From Prevotella sp. (GTDB lineage Bacteria; Bacteroidota; Bacteroidia; Bacteroidales; Bacteroidaceae), in the NCBI GenBank assembly GCA_017402445.1, contig JAFPME010000002.1, positions 79,445-143,444 on the forward strand: a DNA stretch of 64,000 bases, given 5' to 3'. Both the position numbers and the translations under genes were made by a program. Position 1 is the stretch's first letter. Every line of letters begins with the position of its first letter. This document shows positions 1-9,707 of this stretch, one piece after another. A model generated the notes under the pieces. The model was given only the letters and a program-made list of their open reading frames with translations, had not been told where the DNA came from and made no database searches.

Positions 1-2
1 CG

Positions 3-1352
3 GGCATGGGAGGTGTGTGTACGCTCATCGGCACCCCTCCCAACCTGATTATCTCCGGTCTTTACGCCGACAGCACCGGCACGGCGATGAACGTGCTGGC
101 AACCACGGTCCCCGGACTGTTCTGCCTCTGCGTCGGCGTACTCTCCATCATCGCCATGCGCCGGCTCTTGCCCGACCGCACAGCGCCCGAATCAGCCTTC
201 GAGTCCACCTCCGACTACACGGTCGAGCTGCTTGTGCCCTCAGACAACAGTCATATTGGCGAGACCATCGAGGAGGCCGGACTGACGGATGTGCGTGGCG
301 GCACGCTGATAGAGATCAAGCACTTCGACAACCGCGAGATTGTGTCGCCTGTGCCTGCCGACGAATTCCTGATGGGTGGCGACCGTCTGGTGTTCGCAGG
401 TCAGATAGACGAGATGCTCGACCTGAAGAAGAGTCACGGTTTCGTGAATGCCGACCATCACATCTTCACCCTCGACGAGGTGGACAAGAACCGCCAGTTG
501 CGTACGGCCTATGTCACCTTTGGCAGCAGCCTGATCAACACCTCAATAGGCGCCTCCACTTTCGAGAGAGACAACAACATGATACTCGTAGCCGTGGCGC
601 GTCGCGGCAAGCGTATCGACGAGTCGCCCCGTGAGGTCAAGCTGCAGGCGGGAGACACGCTGCTCTTCGAGTGTCCGCTACATGTCAACATTCACACCGA
701 ACGCCTCTCGTCGCAATTGCAGTTCTTCGATAGTGCCCAGGTGCCCAACATCGGAAAGAAGACATTGGTGTCTACGACAATCATGATAGCCATGGTGGTG
801 CTGTCTGCCCTTAATGTGATACCGCTCCTGCAATGTGCTTTCCTCGCTGCCATGGCCATGCTGGTTTTCCGCTGCTGCAACGTAGACCAGGCGATGAAAG
901 CCATCAACTGGGAGATACTGATGGTGTTTGCCGGCAGTGTCGTCTTGGGCATCGCCATCCAGAAGACGGGCATCGCCGAGCGGCTGGCGTTTGGCATTCT
1001 CGATGTCTGTGGCACCAATCCCATCGTGGTGATGGTAGCCATCTGTTTCGTGGCGACATTCATCACCGAATTTATCTCCAACACCGCCGCGGGAGCCATG
1101 TTTTTCCCCATCATGTATGAGGCTGCCGAGAAACTGGGCTATGACCCCTATCCGTTCCTCATTGCTCTGATGGTCAGCGTCAGTTCCAGTTTCGCCACAC
1201 CTATCGGCTCTCCCACACACATGCTGGTCTATGGTCCTGGCGGCTACCGGTTCAGCGACTTCATGCGTGTCGGTCTGCTGATGAACCTCATCATTCTCGC
1301 CGCCAATATCCTGATTATCAATATCATCTACCCGCTCACCCCACTGCAGTGA
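3..1352 (+). CDS. SLC13/DASS-type permease with RCK_C domains (5' end outside window)
   Basis: This is the C-terminal part of an inner-membrane anion or dicarboxylate transporter of the SLC13 (ArsB/CitT-like) family. The frame is already open at the left edge, so the annotated start is not the real one. The first visible residues carry the family motif TLIGTPPN. Residues of roughly 65-235 form a soluble insert resembling two TrkA-C (RCK_C) regulatory domains, each with a pattern like GGDRLVFAG. The rest is hydrophobic helices, including a second motif-like stretch SFATPIGSPTH. The substrate cannot be told from sequence. It ends 219 bp before the STAS gene, with an inverted repeat between them. 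Confidence 0.85.
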   Translation, partial: GMGGVCTLIGTPPNLIISGLYADSTGTAMNVLATTVPGLFCLCVGVLSIIAMRRLLPDRTAPESAFESTSDYTVELLVPSDNSHIGETIEEAGLTDVRGGTLIEIKHFDNREIVSPVPADEFLMGGDRLVFAGQIDEMLDLKKSHGFVNADHHIFTLDEVDKNRQLRTAYVTFGSSLINTSIGASTFERDNNMILVAVARRGKRIDESPREVKLQAGDTLLFECPLHVNIHTERLSSQLQFFDSAQVPNIGKKTLVSTTIMIAMVVLSALNVIPLLQCAFLAAMAMLVFRCCNVDQAMKAINWEILMVFAGSVVLGIAIQKTGIAERLAFGILDVCGTNPIVVMVAICFVATFITEFISNTAAGAMFFPIMYEAAEKLGYDPYPFLIALMVSVSSSFATPIGSPTHMLVYGPGGYRFSDFMRVGLLMNLIILAANILIINIIYPLTPLQ

Positions 1353-1393
1353 GATGACCGGAGTATGTGGTCAATCGTGAATGACAATAGGAA

Positions 1394-1496
1394 GGAGTAT
1401 AGGAGTATAGGAGTTTAGACATTACTCTTGCTATTCATAGCCTATGCTGATGATGAACAATCAGTTCTATTGGCTTCGCCAAATCTCCTATACTCC
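1394..1496. repeat. Inverted repeat GGAGTATAGGAG / CTCCTATACTCC
   Basis: The 12-base arm GGAGTATAGGAG occurs twice in overlapping tandem (1394-1405 and 1402-1413). Its reverse complement is at 1485-1496. A small hairpin TTGGC-TTC-GCCAA (1470-1482) sits inside. It lies between the permease gene and the STAS gene. It could be an intergenic dispersed repeat or a transcript-processing structure; no T-run follows, so it is not an obvious terminator. Confidence 0.6.
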
Positions 1497-1571
1497 AAAA
1501 AGTTGAGTAAATGAGAAACTTGAGTGAATGACATCAAAAAACATTGAACATCCATAGAAAACCGTAATAAT

Positions 1572-1874
1572 ATGAATATCAACATCAAAGAACGTAATGG
1601 TTCCTATCTCGGAACCCTCACTGGCTGGATAGACACCGCAGTGGCAACACAGTTTCTCGAAGACCTGAAGCCTCTGATGAGCAGAGCCGACAAGTCGATA
1701 GAGCTTGATTGTGGAGGATTGGATTATATCTGCAGCCTGGGGCTTCGCGGACTGCTCCAGTTGAAGAAAGAGAGCGTGGCGAAAGGGGGAAGCCTGGTGC
1801 TGACTCACGTGGAAGGCGAAGTGCTCAAGATTTTCACCATGACAGGTTTCATCAAGTTGTTTGACATACGCTAA
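1572..1874 (+). CDS. STAS-domain protein (anti-sigma factor antagonist type)
   Basis: This 100-residue protein is a single STAS domain. The fold is suggested by a beta-rich start, the segment IELDCGGLDYICSLGLRGLL around residues 43-62, and a C-terminal helix. In SpoIIAA-type antagonists the serine in the equivalent loop is phosphorylated by a partner kinase; here S55 is the candidate. No cognate serine kinase or anti-sigma gene lies nearby, so its partner is unknown. It could work in a PP2C/RsbW-like switch elsewhere in the genome. The start at 1572 gives the usual STAS length. It is followed by a strong hairpin. Confidence 0.8.
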   Translation: MNINIKERNGSYLGTLTGWIDTAVATQFLEDLKPLMSRADKSIELDCGGLDYICSLGLRGLLQLKKESVAKGGSLVLTHVEGEVLKIFTMTGFIKLFDIR

Positions 1875-1922
1875 GGAGATTCAAACTCCTTTCAACTTGT
1901 GTAAAGCGATAAAAGCGACAAG

Positions 1923-1962
1923 GAGGGTGTGTCAAATTTTACATTTTGACACACCCTCTTGA
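1923..1962 (+). terminator. Terminator after the STAS gene
   Basis: A 14-bp stem GAGGGTGTGTCAAA (1923-1936) pairs with TTTGACACACCCTC (1945-1958), with an 8-base loop. The T-rich tail is weak (TTGATTTCATTTTTG). Confidence 0.75.
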
Positions 1963-2082
1963 TTTCATTTTTGTTGAACTAAACCCTCTTGCTCATCGAC
2001 GATAGGAATCGTCGACCCCTATGTGCGCACCAAACCATTTGCTCATGATGTGAAGGGCTCTGTTCAAGTCCCCGTGAGTGCA

Positions 2083-2502
2083 CTATTCTCTCTCCATGAT
2101 CTCCAGGCACATGCGTGAGTTGTGGTAAGGGCATTTCCAGAACCCTGCCTTGTCGTCGTGCCGGTTGATGTTGCCGTCGGGGTCGCAGCTCCACCACCAT
2201 TCGCCGCCCTCCCAGTCGTTGAGGTGGTCTTTGATGTACTGCCAGCAGCGAAGGGATTTCCGCAGGGCTTCCTCATCACCGAAATACTGATATAGGTTGT
2301 AGAAGCCCACCACGGCCTCTGCCTGTACCCACCAGTGGCGCTCGGTGTCAATGTGGCCCATGTCGAGGTTGGCCTCGTGCACCATCGAGCCGTCGGCATT
2401 GAGACCTTTCTCTGATGCCTTGGCCACCATTTTGACCACTTCCTCCACCTGCTGCAGCACGGTCTTGTCGCCGAGCACCGATGTTGTCTTCTGAGCGGAC
2501 AA
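2083..2502 (-). pseudogene. 3' remnant of an N-acylglucosamine/cellobiose 2-epimerase family gene
   Basis: The frame encodes only the C-terminal third of an AGE-family epimerase. It has the conserved HWWVQAEAVVGFYNLY segment, then GGEWWWSCDPDG and GFWKCPYHNSRMCLEIMER, which match the end of cellobiose or mannobiose 2-epimerases. The family is usually about 400 residues and has an N-terminal barrel half that is missing here. The frame runs upstream into the susD terminator, with no credible start codon or signal. It lies directly downstream of susD on the same strand, so it is probably the decayed last gene of that glycan operon. The exact 5' limit of homology (about 2490-2510) is an estimate. 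Confidence 0.75.
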
Positions 2503-2542
2503 AAACGGAACTGTTCTCGGCTGACCAACGACGTGAGCGACG

Positions 2543-2590
2543 AAAAAAAAAGACAGTGCCGGAACGCCTTGCAGGTGTCCCGGCACTGTC
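2543..2590 (-). terminator. Rho-independent terminator after susD
   Basis: On the minus strand GACAGTGCCGG pairs with CCGGCACTGTC (arms 2580-2590 and 2552-2562) and is followed by nine T residues. It separates susD from the epimerase remnant. Confidence 0.9.
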
Positions 2591-2625
2591 GTCAAGATGT
2601 CAGCTGCGTGGCAGCTGCCGTGTTG

Positions 2626-4743
2626 TTATTCCTGTTTGAAGCCATAACCATTGGTGAATCCACCGTTGCTGAGCACGTTCGGCGTGAACGGCCAGTAGTG
2701 GATGGGGGCAGACTCGTAGTCGTATTCATAGAAGAGATACTTGTAGTACTCGTCTGCGTTGTCGAGCAGCGTCTGTCCCCAGTTGACAGCTGTGTAGCCG
2801 TCGGCTTCGAGCGCTGCGATTTCGTCGTCGCTCAGACGCTTGAAGAGACCCTTGATGGCAAGATTGGTGAGCGTGTTGCCCTTGTAGTCGAGACCATAGG
2901 AAGCCCAGTCGTCGTTGACGCCGCGCCAGCCGGGATAGAGAATGGGATCGTCCTCGCTGCCAGCCGGGCACTGGGTGGTGAGACGATGCCCCTTGAGTGC
3001 CTTGGCATCGACCATCTTGGTATACACCTTGGTAGAGATGACGTTACCGTTGTCGAACTCGTAGAACCCGTTGTTACGCAGGCCGTCAAGCATCTTCCCT
3101 GTCAGCTCCTTTACGGCTCTGATCTTCTTGCCGATGAGACCGGTGCGGATGAGCACCTCACGACGGTCGCCTTCGCCGGCAAACTCGAAGCCACGTTCAT
3201 CGATAATGGCCTCAAGAAGTGAGCCTTCGCGGGCAATGAAGCCATCGACATCGGCCTTTCCAGCCGGGAAGGCGCGCTCGCGGATGATGGAAAGATACTT
3301 CTTGGCCTCACCGTCGTTGCCCAACATGGCGCAAGCCTCGGCGTAACCCAGGTAGATTTCAGAGAGTCTCATGTAAGGACCGTTAATGCCGGACTTACGC
3401 TGGTTGGCCGTCCACACCTTGTCCTGACGGTTCTCGTCCCATTTGTTGAAAGCAATGCCGCCACCCTTGCCCTGCGAACCGGGCGAGAAGGGGATGAGAA
3501 TCTCGGTGCCGTTAGAGCCATTGCTGGCCGTAACAGTGCAAGAAACATCGCGACGCTTGTCCTGAGGATCGAAGATTCCGTAGTAGAAAGCAGGATTGAT
3601 GCGGCCCTGTCCGTAGTTCTTACAGGGATAGTTGTTCTTGCTGCCACCCGTGGAAGGACGTCCGAAAGAGTAAGGACGGGCATCGTTGCCGGCTCCCTGG
3701 GCAATAGAGACCTCGTAGATGGACTCGTCGGCAAAGCCGTCGTCGGCACCGTGCATCTGCTGGAAGAAATACTGATAGGCGTTGCCGTTGTCGCCGCCAC
3801 GCGGGTCTGTGGTGTGGAAGACGGCAGAACCCGGATTGTCAATGACAGCCTTGAAGTACTGCTGAGCGAGCTCGTAGTACTTGCGGTAGTCGGAACGGCG
3901 TCCATAAGAGGCACCATTGTTGTCCTTGCCCATCGTTTCGAAGGTGAGCGGATTGCCCTGACCGTCGGTACGCTTAATGTCGCCGCGACGAGTCTGGTAG
4001 CCACCAGCTTCAAGGGCAATGCGTCCGATGAGTCCTTCAACGTATGTACGCGAGAAATAGTTCTTTCCCGAAATGCCGGGAATGGAGCCCACACGATACA
4101 TAAGGGGCGCAGCTTGCTGCAGTTCGCTGAGGATGACATCGTAGATGGAGTCGCGTCCGCAGAGCGAACCTGAGTCGGTAATCTTACCGCTGAGGTAAGG
4201 CACATCACCGAAATACTTCAACAGCTCGCGGTAGGCAGTAGCCTTCAGGGCGACAGCTTCGCCGTAGAGCTGGCCCATGGTACACTCCTTACCTTCGGCA
4301 AGCATCTCTTGGAACCCTTCAGACTCCTGTGTGGCCAGCACAACGATGTTGGCCTTGTTGATGACGGAATAGAGGGCGGCGTAGGTATCGTTCTCCTTCT
4401 GATAGCTGAGCAGTGCATACTCGCCTGCATATTTGCCATTCTGATAGAAACACTCGGGATAGTGACGGCCGGGCTGAGCCTCGAACTTCTCGGGATGGCG
4501 CTCTATATCGGAGCCTGCCACGTCGGCGGCATAGAAGAGTCCGTCGCCAAAGACCTTGTTCTGAGCAGCATCCACCCAGGCTGCATAGGCTCCTTCGAGC
4601 GCAGCACGAGCCGTCTCGCTGGTTGAGAAGACGAAGGCAGCGTCGGTTTTAGAAGGGGAGCTGGTCTCAAGAAAATCGCTGCAAGAGGTGGCCAAAGCAA
4701 TAGCACCCACAGCACAAAACGTCGAATATATTACTTTTTTCAT
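2626..4743 (-). CDS. RagB/SusD family nutrient-uptake outer-membrane lipoprotein
   Basis: A SusD-like lipoprotein sits on the outer face of the outer membrane and closes over its SusC partner to capture oligosaccharide. The 705-residue product starts with a lipoprotein signal ending in LATSC, followed by the SusD opening SDFLETSSPSKTD. TPR-like helices fill the N-terminal half, and a C-terminal WPFTPNVLSNGG-type end is present. The start MKKVIYS at 4743 gives a normal signal peptide; an ATG six codons upstream (4761) would only add MEGNKS. It follows susC by 21 bp. The decayed epimerase downstream hints at beta-mannan or cellobiose-like substrates, but that is inference only. Confidence 0.92.
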   Translation of the reverse strand: MKKVIYSTFCAVGAIALATSCSDFLETSSPSKTDAAFVFSTSETARAALEGAYAAWVDAAQNKVFGDGLFYAADVAGSDIERHPEKFEAQPGRHYPECFYQNGKYAGEYALLSYQKENDTYAALYSVINKANIVVLATQESEGFQEMLAEGKECTMGQLYGEAVALKATAYRELLKYFGDVPYLSGKITDSGSLCGRDSIYDVILSELQQAAPLMYRVGSIPGISGKNYFSRTYVEGLIGRIALEAGGYQTRRGDIKRTDGQGNPLTFETMGKDNNGASYGRRSDYRKYYELAQQYFKAVIDNPGSAVFHTTDPRGGDNGNAYQYFFQQMHGADDGFADESIYEVSIAQGAGNDARPYSFGRPSTGGSKNNYPCKNYGQGRINPAFYYGIFDPQDKRRDVSCTVTASNGSNGTEILIPFSPGSQGKGGGIAFNKWDENRQDKVWTANQRKSGINGPYMRLSEIYLGYAEACAMLGNDGEAKKYLSIIRERAFPAGKADVDGFIAREGSLLEAIIDERGFEFAGEGDRREVLIRTGLIGKKIRAVKELTGKMLDGLRNNGFYEFDNGNVISTKVYTKMVDAKALKGHRLTTQCPAGSEDDPILYPGWRGVNDDWASYGLDYKGNTLTNLAIKGLFKRLSDDEIAALEADGYTAVNWGQTLLDNADEYYKYLFYEYDYESAPIHYWPFTPNVLSNGGFTNGYGFKQE

Positions 4744-4764
4744 ACTTTTATTTCCTTCCATGAA

Positions 4765-7700
4765 TTAGAATGCAACATTAAGACCAAAGGTGAAGGTGCG
4801 AGCACGGGGATAGGAGTTCCAGTCGTAGTTGGGAACCGGGAAGCCGTCCTGTCCACCCGGACGAGTGTTCACGTCGGGATCGACACCATTGTAGCCTGCA
4901 AGACAGAAGAGATTACCGCCGGTGAAGTAGACACGCAGGTTGCTGATGCCAACCTTTGAGGTGAGCGACTTGGGCAGCGTGTAGCCGATGGTGAGGGTAT
5001 TCAGTCGCAGATAGGATGCGTCCTCGATAAATTCGGACGACACCATACCGTATTCACAGTAAGGCAGTGCATGCTTGGCATCGGCATTGAGCGCGGCAAG
5101 AGCGGAAGGATCGGTGATGGGGACCAGGTCGCCACTGCCATCAACATCGTAGATGCGCCAGCAGTCGTCGATGAAGGCGAGGCGGTTCCAACCGTAGCTG
5201 GTATTCTTGTTACCCATCATAGAATGCATGGCGTTGGCATTGTAAACATCGCCGCCAATCTGGTAGGTGAAGCCGACAGAAGCATCGAAGCCTTTGTAGT
5301 TGGCATTGATGTTGAAACCACCAGTGTGCTGAGGCATGGTGTGGCCGATGACACAGGCATCATCCTCTGTAACGACGCCATCGCTATTCGTATCAGCAAA
5401 CTTCACCATACCCGGGAAGGCTATCTGACCCTCGGGACGGTTGTAGTACTGACCGCCCGAATAGTTGACGACGCCCTGCAGATCGGGTACACCCTGCTTC
5501 AGTGTCCACACGCCATCGGCGACATTGAAGTCGTCGACGGTGTAGAATCCGGCCGACTTGTAACCGAAGATGGTACCGACAGGTTCGCCGGCACGGATGA
5601 TATAATCGTTGTAAGGACGCTTCATGGAAGAACCCCAGTTGGTGTGTGTGTCCGCATTAACACCTTCGACCACTTTCTCCACGTTGTTCTTGTTATAGTT
5701 ATAGGTGGCGTTGAAGCTGAGGTTGGAGTCCTTCGAACGGACAATCTCGTAGAAGATGGACAGCTCGACACCTTTGTTCGACGTTTCGCCGACGTTCTGG
5801 TACTGATAGCTGTGACCTGTCGTTTCAGCTACAGGGACACGCATCAAAATGTCCTTCGTGGTATTCCAGTACAGGTCGATACCACCGCGGAGCTTTCCGT
5901 TCCAGAAGCTATAGTCGATACCGAAGTTACGCGACACGGTGGTCTCCCACTTCAGGTCGGGATTGGCCAAGATGTCGCCGGGCTTGAATGTCACGGTACG
6001 CTTGTCGCCGTTCCATGTCACTTCAGGAACCCAGAACTCCTTCCAGAGACTGGCGTCGATGTCGTCGTTACCAGCTGTACCGTAAGAGAGACGAAGCTTC
6101 AGATTGTCGAGCCACTGGCGTGCACTGGCCATGAAAGGCTCGTCGGAGAGACGCCAACCGAAGGCAGCAGAGGGGAAGTAACCCCAGTGGTTGTTAGGAG
6201 CAAAGTTAGAGCTACCGTCCGCACGGAAAGTGGCAGTGAAGAGATAGCGTCCCATCAGCGTGTAGTTGACACGTCCGAACCACGACAGTGTGTGCTTGGG
6301 CTCGTTGATGGTGTTGTAGAAGTCGGACGTCTTCTTGGTCTGGTCGTAGTAGTCGTCCTTCATGTTGTACATCTGAATCAGACCAAAAGCGCGGTCCATA
6401 TCGAATTCTGAGGGGAATCCGGCACCCGTCATGCGGTTGGAGACGGACTTGCTGGCCAGCACTTCGTTACCGGCGAGGAGCGACAGGTCGTGGTTTTCGC
6501 CCAGACCTTGCACCTGATAGCTGAGCGTCGTAGCCCAACGGAGGCCGTAACCGTTGCCCTGTGTGAGCTGTGCTTGATTGTAAGGGTTAGTGGATTTACC
6601 GCCGTCCCAGTATTTGGTCTCGCTCCAGTTGCGGCTGAGCGAAAGCTCTGTACGGGCAGTGAGGCCCTTGATGATGTTCCACGACAGTGCACCTGATCCG
6701 CGAACGCGCTGACGCTTGCTGATGTTCGTATAGTTGTCGATGACAGCCAGAGGATTGAACGACTCTTCAACGCTTGAGCTACCCATGGAGAGCAGTGAGG
6801 AGTTGTCGGTTCCGAGAGGTTTGTCGATGGGACGATAGCCATAGACTGAATTACCGGAAGCATAGTCGAAGTTGGTTCCCTCGAATTTCATCTCGCTGTA
6901 GCGCAGGTCTGCATCGAAGTTCAAGTTCTTCGTAATTTTCTGGGAAATCTTGAAGTTGGCATTCCAGCGCTGGAATCCGGACTTAATGCGGATACCATCG
7001 TCGGTCATGTAGTTCACTGTGGCGTAGTACTTCGTGTTCTGGTTACCACCAGAGAGCGAAACATCGTGCGACCAGGAACCTGCCGTGCGCATGACATCGT
7101 CTACATAGTTGTGGACATCAACGTTTTTGTACTCATTGAGATGATTGCCGAACTTAGAACCAAGGCCAAAGTACTCTGCAATACCGTCTTCCTCGTTGTT
7201 ACCATAAGCTGTGGCATAGCTCCAGTTGTGAAGTACATAGTGATAGGCATCCATCACATCGAGGTTTTTGGGAGCCTTCTTCATCTGATAGTACATGTTG
7301 TACTTCACACGGGCCTTACCGTCGCCCTTTGAACCTTTGGTCGTAACAAGGATAACACCGTTGGCACCGCGGGCACCGTAGATGGCCGTTGAGGCACCGT
7401 CTTTCAGAACGTCAACAGACTCGATGTTATCGGCCGGAATGTCACTGATGTCGCTTACCTGTACTCCATCAACAATGTAGAGAGGGTCATTGGACTGGGT
7501 GATAGAACCACCACCACGCACACGGATAGCCATAGAAGCGCCGGGACGACCGTCCTGAGACACGACACTGACGCCAGGGAGCTGTCCTTGCAGGGCCTGC
7601 ATGACGTTAGAAACCGGGTTAGCAGCCAACTTGTCGCCACTGACGGACGCAACAGCACCGGTAAGGTCTTTACGTTTCATCGTACCGTAACCGATAACGA

Positions 7701-8019
7701 CGACATCTTCAAGCGTTGTGTTGTCTTCTTCAAGAACAACACTGAACTGTGAGGAACTACCTACGTCGACTGTCTTCGTCTTGTAGCCGACGTAAGAGAA
7801 GGTTAACTTAGATGACGACGGCACCGAAGGCAACGAAAAATTACCATCAATGTCGGTCATAGCACCCGTAGAGGTACCTTTGATCATCACGCTAACACCA
7901 ATCAAGGGTTCGCCAGCAGCATCCTTCACCGTACCGGTGACAGTTTTCTGCGCGAAACCGACCAGCCATAGCATACATAAAGCTATGACCACAGAAAATC
8001 TTTTGATTCTTTGGTTCAT
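4765..8019 (-). CDS. SusC/RagA family TonB-linked outer-membrane transporter
   Basis: This 1084-residue protein is the TonB-dependent pore that works with the downstream SusD. The order is signal peptide (1-23), a CarboxypepD_reg-like domain (about 25-110), a TonB-box region LEDVVVIGYGT near 103, and a plug with RVRGGGSIT and IYGARGANGVILVTTK. The barrel follows and ends in FTFGLNVAF with a terminal Phe. Length is normal for SusC. No sigma/anti-sigma pair, hybrid two-component regulator or glycoside hydrolase gene is adjacent, so this is a minimal utilisation locus. A TACTTTTG -7 element lies 55 bp upstream. Confidence 0.95.
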   Translation of the reverse strand: MNQRIKRFSVVIALCMLWLVGFAQKTVTGTVKDAAGEPLIGVSVMIKGTSTGAMTDIDGNFSLPSVPSSSKLTFSYVGYKTKTVDVGSSSQFSVVLEEDNTTLEDVVVIGYGTMKRKDLTGAVASVSGDKLAANPVSNVMQALQGQLPGVSVVSQDGRPGASMAIRVRGGGSITQSNDPLYIVDGVQVSDISDIPADNIESVDVLKDGASTAIYGARGANGVILVTTKGSKGDGKARVKYNMYYQMKKAPKNLDVMDAYHYVLHNWSYATAYGNNEEDGIAEYFGLGSKFGNHLNEYKNVDVHNYVDDVMRTAGSWSHDVSLSGGNQNTKYYATVNYMTDDGIRIKSGFQRWNANFKISQKITKNLNFDADLRYSEMKFEGTNFDYASGNSVYGYRPIDKPLGTDNSSLLSMGSSSVEESFNPLAVIDNYTNISKRQRVRGSGALSWNIIKGLTARTELSLSRNWSETKYWDGGKSTNPYNQAQLTQGNGYGLRWATTLSYQVQGLGENHDLSLLAGNEVLASKSVSNRMTGAGFPSEFDMDRAFGLIQMYNMKDDYYDQTKKTSDFYNTINEPKHTLSWFGRVNYTLMGRYLFTATFRADGSSNFAPNNHWGYFPSAAFGWRLSDEPFMASARQWLDNLKLRLSYGTAGNDDIDASLWKEFWVPEVTWNGDKRTVTFKPGDILANPDLKWETTVSRNFGIDYSFWNGKLRGGIDLYWNTTKDILMRVPVAETTGHSYQYQNVGETSNKGVELSIFYEIVRSKDSNLSFNATYNYNKNNVEKVVEGVNADTHTNWGSSMKRPYNDYIIRAGEPVGTIFGYKSAGFYTVDDFNVADGVWTLKQGVPDLQGVVNYSGGQYYNRPEGQIAFPGMVKFADTNSDGVVTEDDACVIGHTMPQHTGGFNINANYKGFDASVGFTYQIGGDVYNANAMHSMMGNKNTSYGWNRLAFIDDCWRIYDVDGSGDLVPITDPSALAALNADAKHALPYCEYGMVSSEFIEDASYLRLNTLTIGYTLPKSLTSKVGISNLRVYFTGGNLFCLAGYNGVDPDVNTRPGGQDGFPVPNYDWNSYPRARTFTFGLNVAF

Positions 8020-8073
8020 TGAATTAACATTAATTGAATTAGTAGATATTTATTTGTAGTCGTTATTTGTTGG

Positions 8074-8104
8074 CAAAAGTACGAATTTTTCTTGAATCTA
8101 CAAT
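8074..8104 (-). promoter_or_regulatory. Promoter of susCD
   Basis: On the minus strand an ATTG (-33) is separated by 19 bases from TACTTTTG (-7, 8074-8081). The match to the Bacteroidetes pattern TTTG-N19-TAnnTTTG is one base off at -33. The rest of 8105-8231 is AT-rich with no gene. Confidence 0.6.
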
Positions 8105-8231
8105 CATTTTCACATTCTTCATTGACCTTATTTAGGTAAATTATGTTAAATCACGATTTTAAACAGAAAAAACAAGAGAAAAATTTGAAATGAAGTGATG
8201 AAAACAAAGGTGTTATTGACAAGTGAAGGAA

Positions 8232-8260
8232 TAAAAAAAGTGCTGCCGAGGCAGCACTTT
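8232..8260 (-). terminator. Terminator after the TPR gene
   Basis: The minus strand reads AAAGTGCTGCC-TC-GGCAGCACTTT followed by further T residues, a classic intrinsic terminator 29 bp after the TPR gene stop. Confidence 0.9.
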
Positions 8261-8288
8261 CTATTTCTGATTGAATTACAAGAAGTCT

Positions 8289-9707
8289 TTAAAGAGCCAG
8301 AATCTGCTTTGCTGTGTCATTGTCGGGCTGCAGCTCGATAAGCTTCTGAGCATACTCCTTCGACTTTGAAGTCTGGTCGTTCTGAATGTAGTAGACAGCC
8401 AGATAGTTGTAGCAAGTGGCCAATTTACGAAGATCAGATGCGCTCTTCTCTGCTTTTGGCTCTACAAGGCTGATGAACTGCTCGTAGTAGGGCTTAGCCT
8501 GACCTTTCTTGATGTCGCTGTTGATCTGGTGGTTGATGGCAGCACGCTTGAAGACGGCATACTCCTTGGCATAGTCGAACTTGTCGGCGATGGTGCCGTA
8601 GACCTTGTCGGCCTCGAACAGTGCAGCAGCCACTTCACCCTCGGCAACGTTCTCGGACTTGTCGATGTAGATGTCGGCAAGTGTCTCATACTCCTTATAG
8701 GTGGCAGCGGTGCCGATGGCATCGATGTACTTGTTGGCGTAGTCGAGAGCCTTGGCGTGGTCTTTCTTGGCGAGATAGATCTCGGAAGCCGACTTGAAGA
8801 AATCGGTCTTCGTGTTGTCCATCTGGAATGCCTTCTCATACTGCGTGATGGCCTCTTCGAGCTGACCGGCACCCTTCAGGGCATCGCCATAGAACATGTA
8901 GTCGTTGGCCTTGATATTCTCGGCTTCCTCGGTGCTGAAATAGCGCTGTGCATCGCTGATAGCTTCGACGAAGTCGCCCTTCTTCGTAGCAGCATAGTAA
9001 GCCATCTTGAAGTAGCTGGCATACTTCGGGTTCTTCTGGATACCGATTCTGGCAAGCTTCAGAGCCTTATCGTAGTCCTCCAAGCTATAGGCTGTGGTCA
9101 GGTAATCATAGAGGATGTAATCGTCAAGGGCCTGATAGTTGGTCACCTTGTCGTAATACTCCATAGCGGTCTTCAGACGATCGTTTTGCGAATACATGTA
9201 ACCGGCAGCAGCATCAACTGGATAGTCGGGCTTTACCTGACGGAGCTTCTCAAGCATCTCTACTGCACCATTGGCATCGATTTTCTGATATACGCGTGCG
9301 TATTTCACATAACCATTCGTGTTGTTCGGATCGAACATGGTAGCCTGCTGGTACCAGCTGGCAGCTGTTCCGCCATCATCTTGCACGGCTGCGATGTCAC
9401 CTTCAAGGATATAACCAGCGGCCTTGTTCTTTCCGACCTTACGGGCAAGAGCAGCATAACGCTGTGCCTCTGCCATGTTTCCGGCTTTCATGAATGCCCG
9501 ACCTAAACCGGCCAATGCATCTGCATCTTTTTTGTAGCTCTTCATGAAGAGCTTCACTGCGTCCTTTGTAGCCTTAACATCACCTTTTGCTTCGACGACA
9601 GTCTTAGTGATTTCGTCGATCTGTGCCTGCACGGTTGCAGACTGAGCCATAGCTGTTGCGGAGATGCTGAGCATTGCTCCTGCAACGAAATATTTAATTG
9701 CTTTCAT
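8289..9707 (-). CDS. Exported TPR-repeat protein
   Basis: A 472-residue protein with a cleavable signal peptide (MKAIKYFVAGAMLSISATAMAQ), followed by tandem helical pairs of TPR type through the whole length. Examples are the segments with ALAGLGRAFMKAGNMAEAQ and YMFYGDALKGAGQLEEAITQYEKAF. No catalytic motif is visible. It is the last gene of the exbB-exbD-exbD-tonB-PstS-like cluster, 137 bp after the PstS-like gene, and ends at a terminator. It is probably a periplasmic scaffold linked to the TonB system, but the partner is not known. A run of 472 residues without a transmembrane segment other than the signal fits this reading. Confidence 0.85.
   Translation of the reverse strand: MKAIKYFVAGAMLSISATAMAQSATVQAQIDEITKTVVEAKGDVKATKDAVKLFMKSYKKDADALAGLGRAFMKAGNMAEAQRYAALARKVGKNKAAGYILEGDIAAVQDDGGTAASWYQQATMFDPNNTNGYVKYARVYQKIDANGAVEMLEKLRQVKPDYPVDAAAGYMYSQNDRLKTAMEYYDKVTNYQALDDYILYDYLTTAYSLEDYDKALKLARIGIQKNPKYASYFKMAYYAATKKGDFVEAISDAQRYFSTEEAENIKANDYMFYGDALKGAGQLEEAITQYEKAFQMDNTKTDFFKSASEIYLAKKDHAKALDYANKYIDAIGTAATYKEYETLADIYIDKSENVAEGEVAAALFEADKVYGTIADKFDYAKEYAVFKRAAINHQINSDIKKGQAKPYYEQFISLVEPKAEKSASDLRKLATCYNYLAVYYIQNDQTSKSKEYAQKLIELQPDNDTAKQILAL

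Noticed and set aside
5071-6411. Long opposite-strand frame within susC
   Set aside because: Shadow of the susC reading frame; composition and lack of motifs argue against a gene. The same holds for the long frames opposite mfd and LptF/G.
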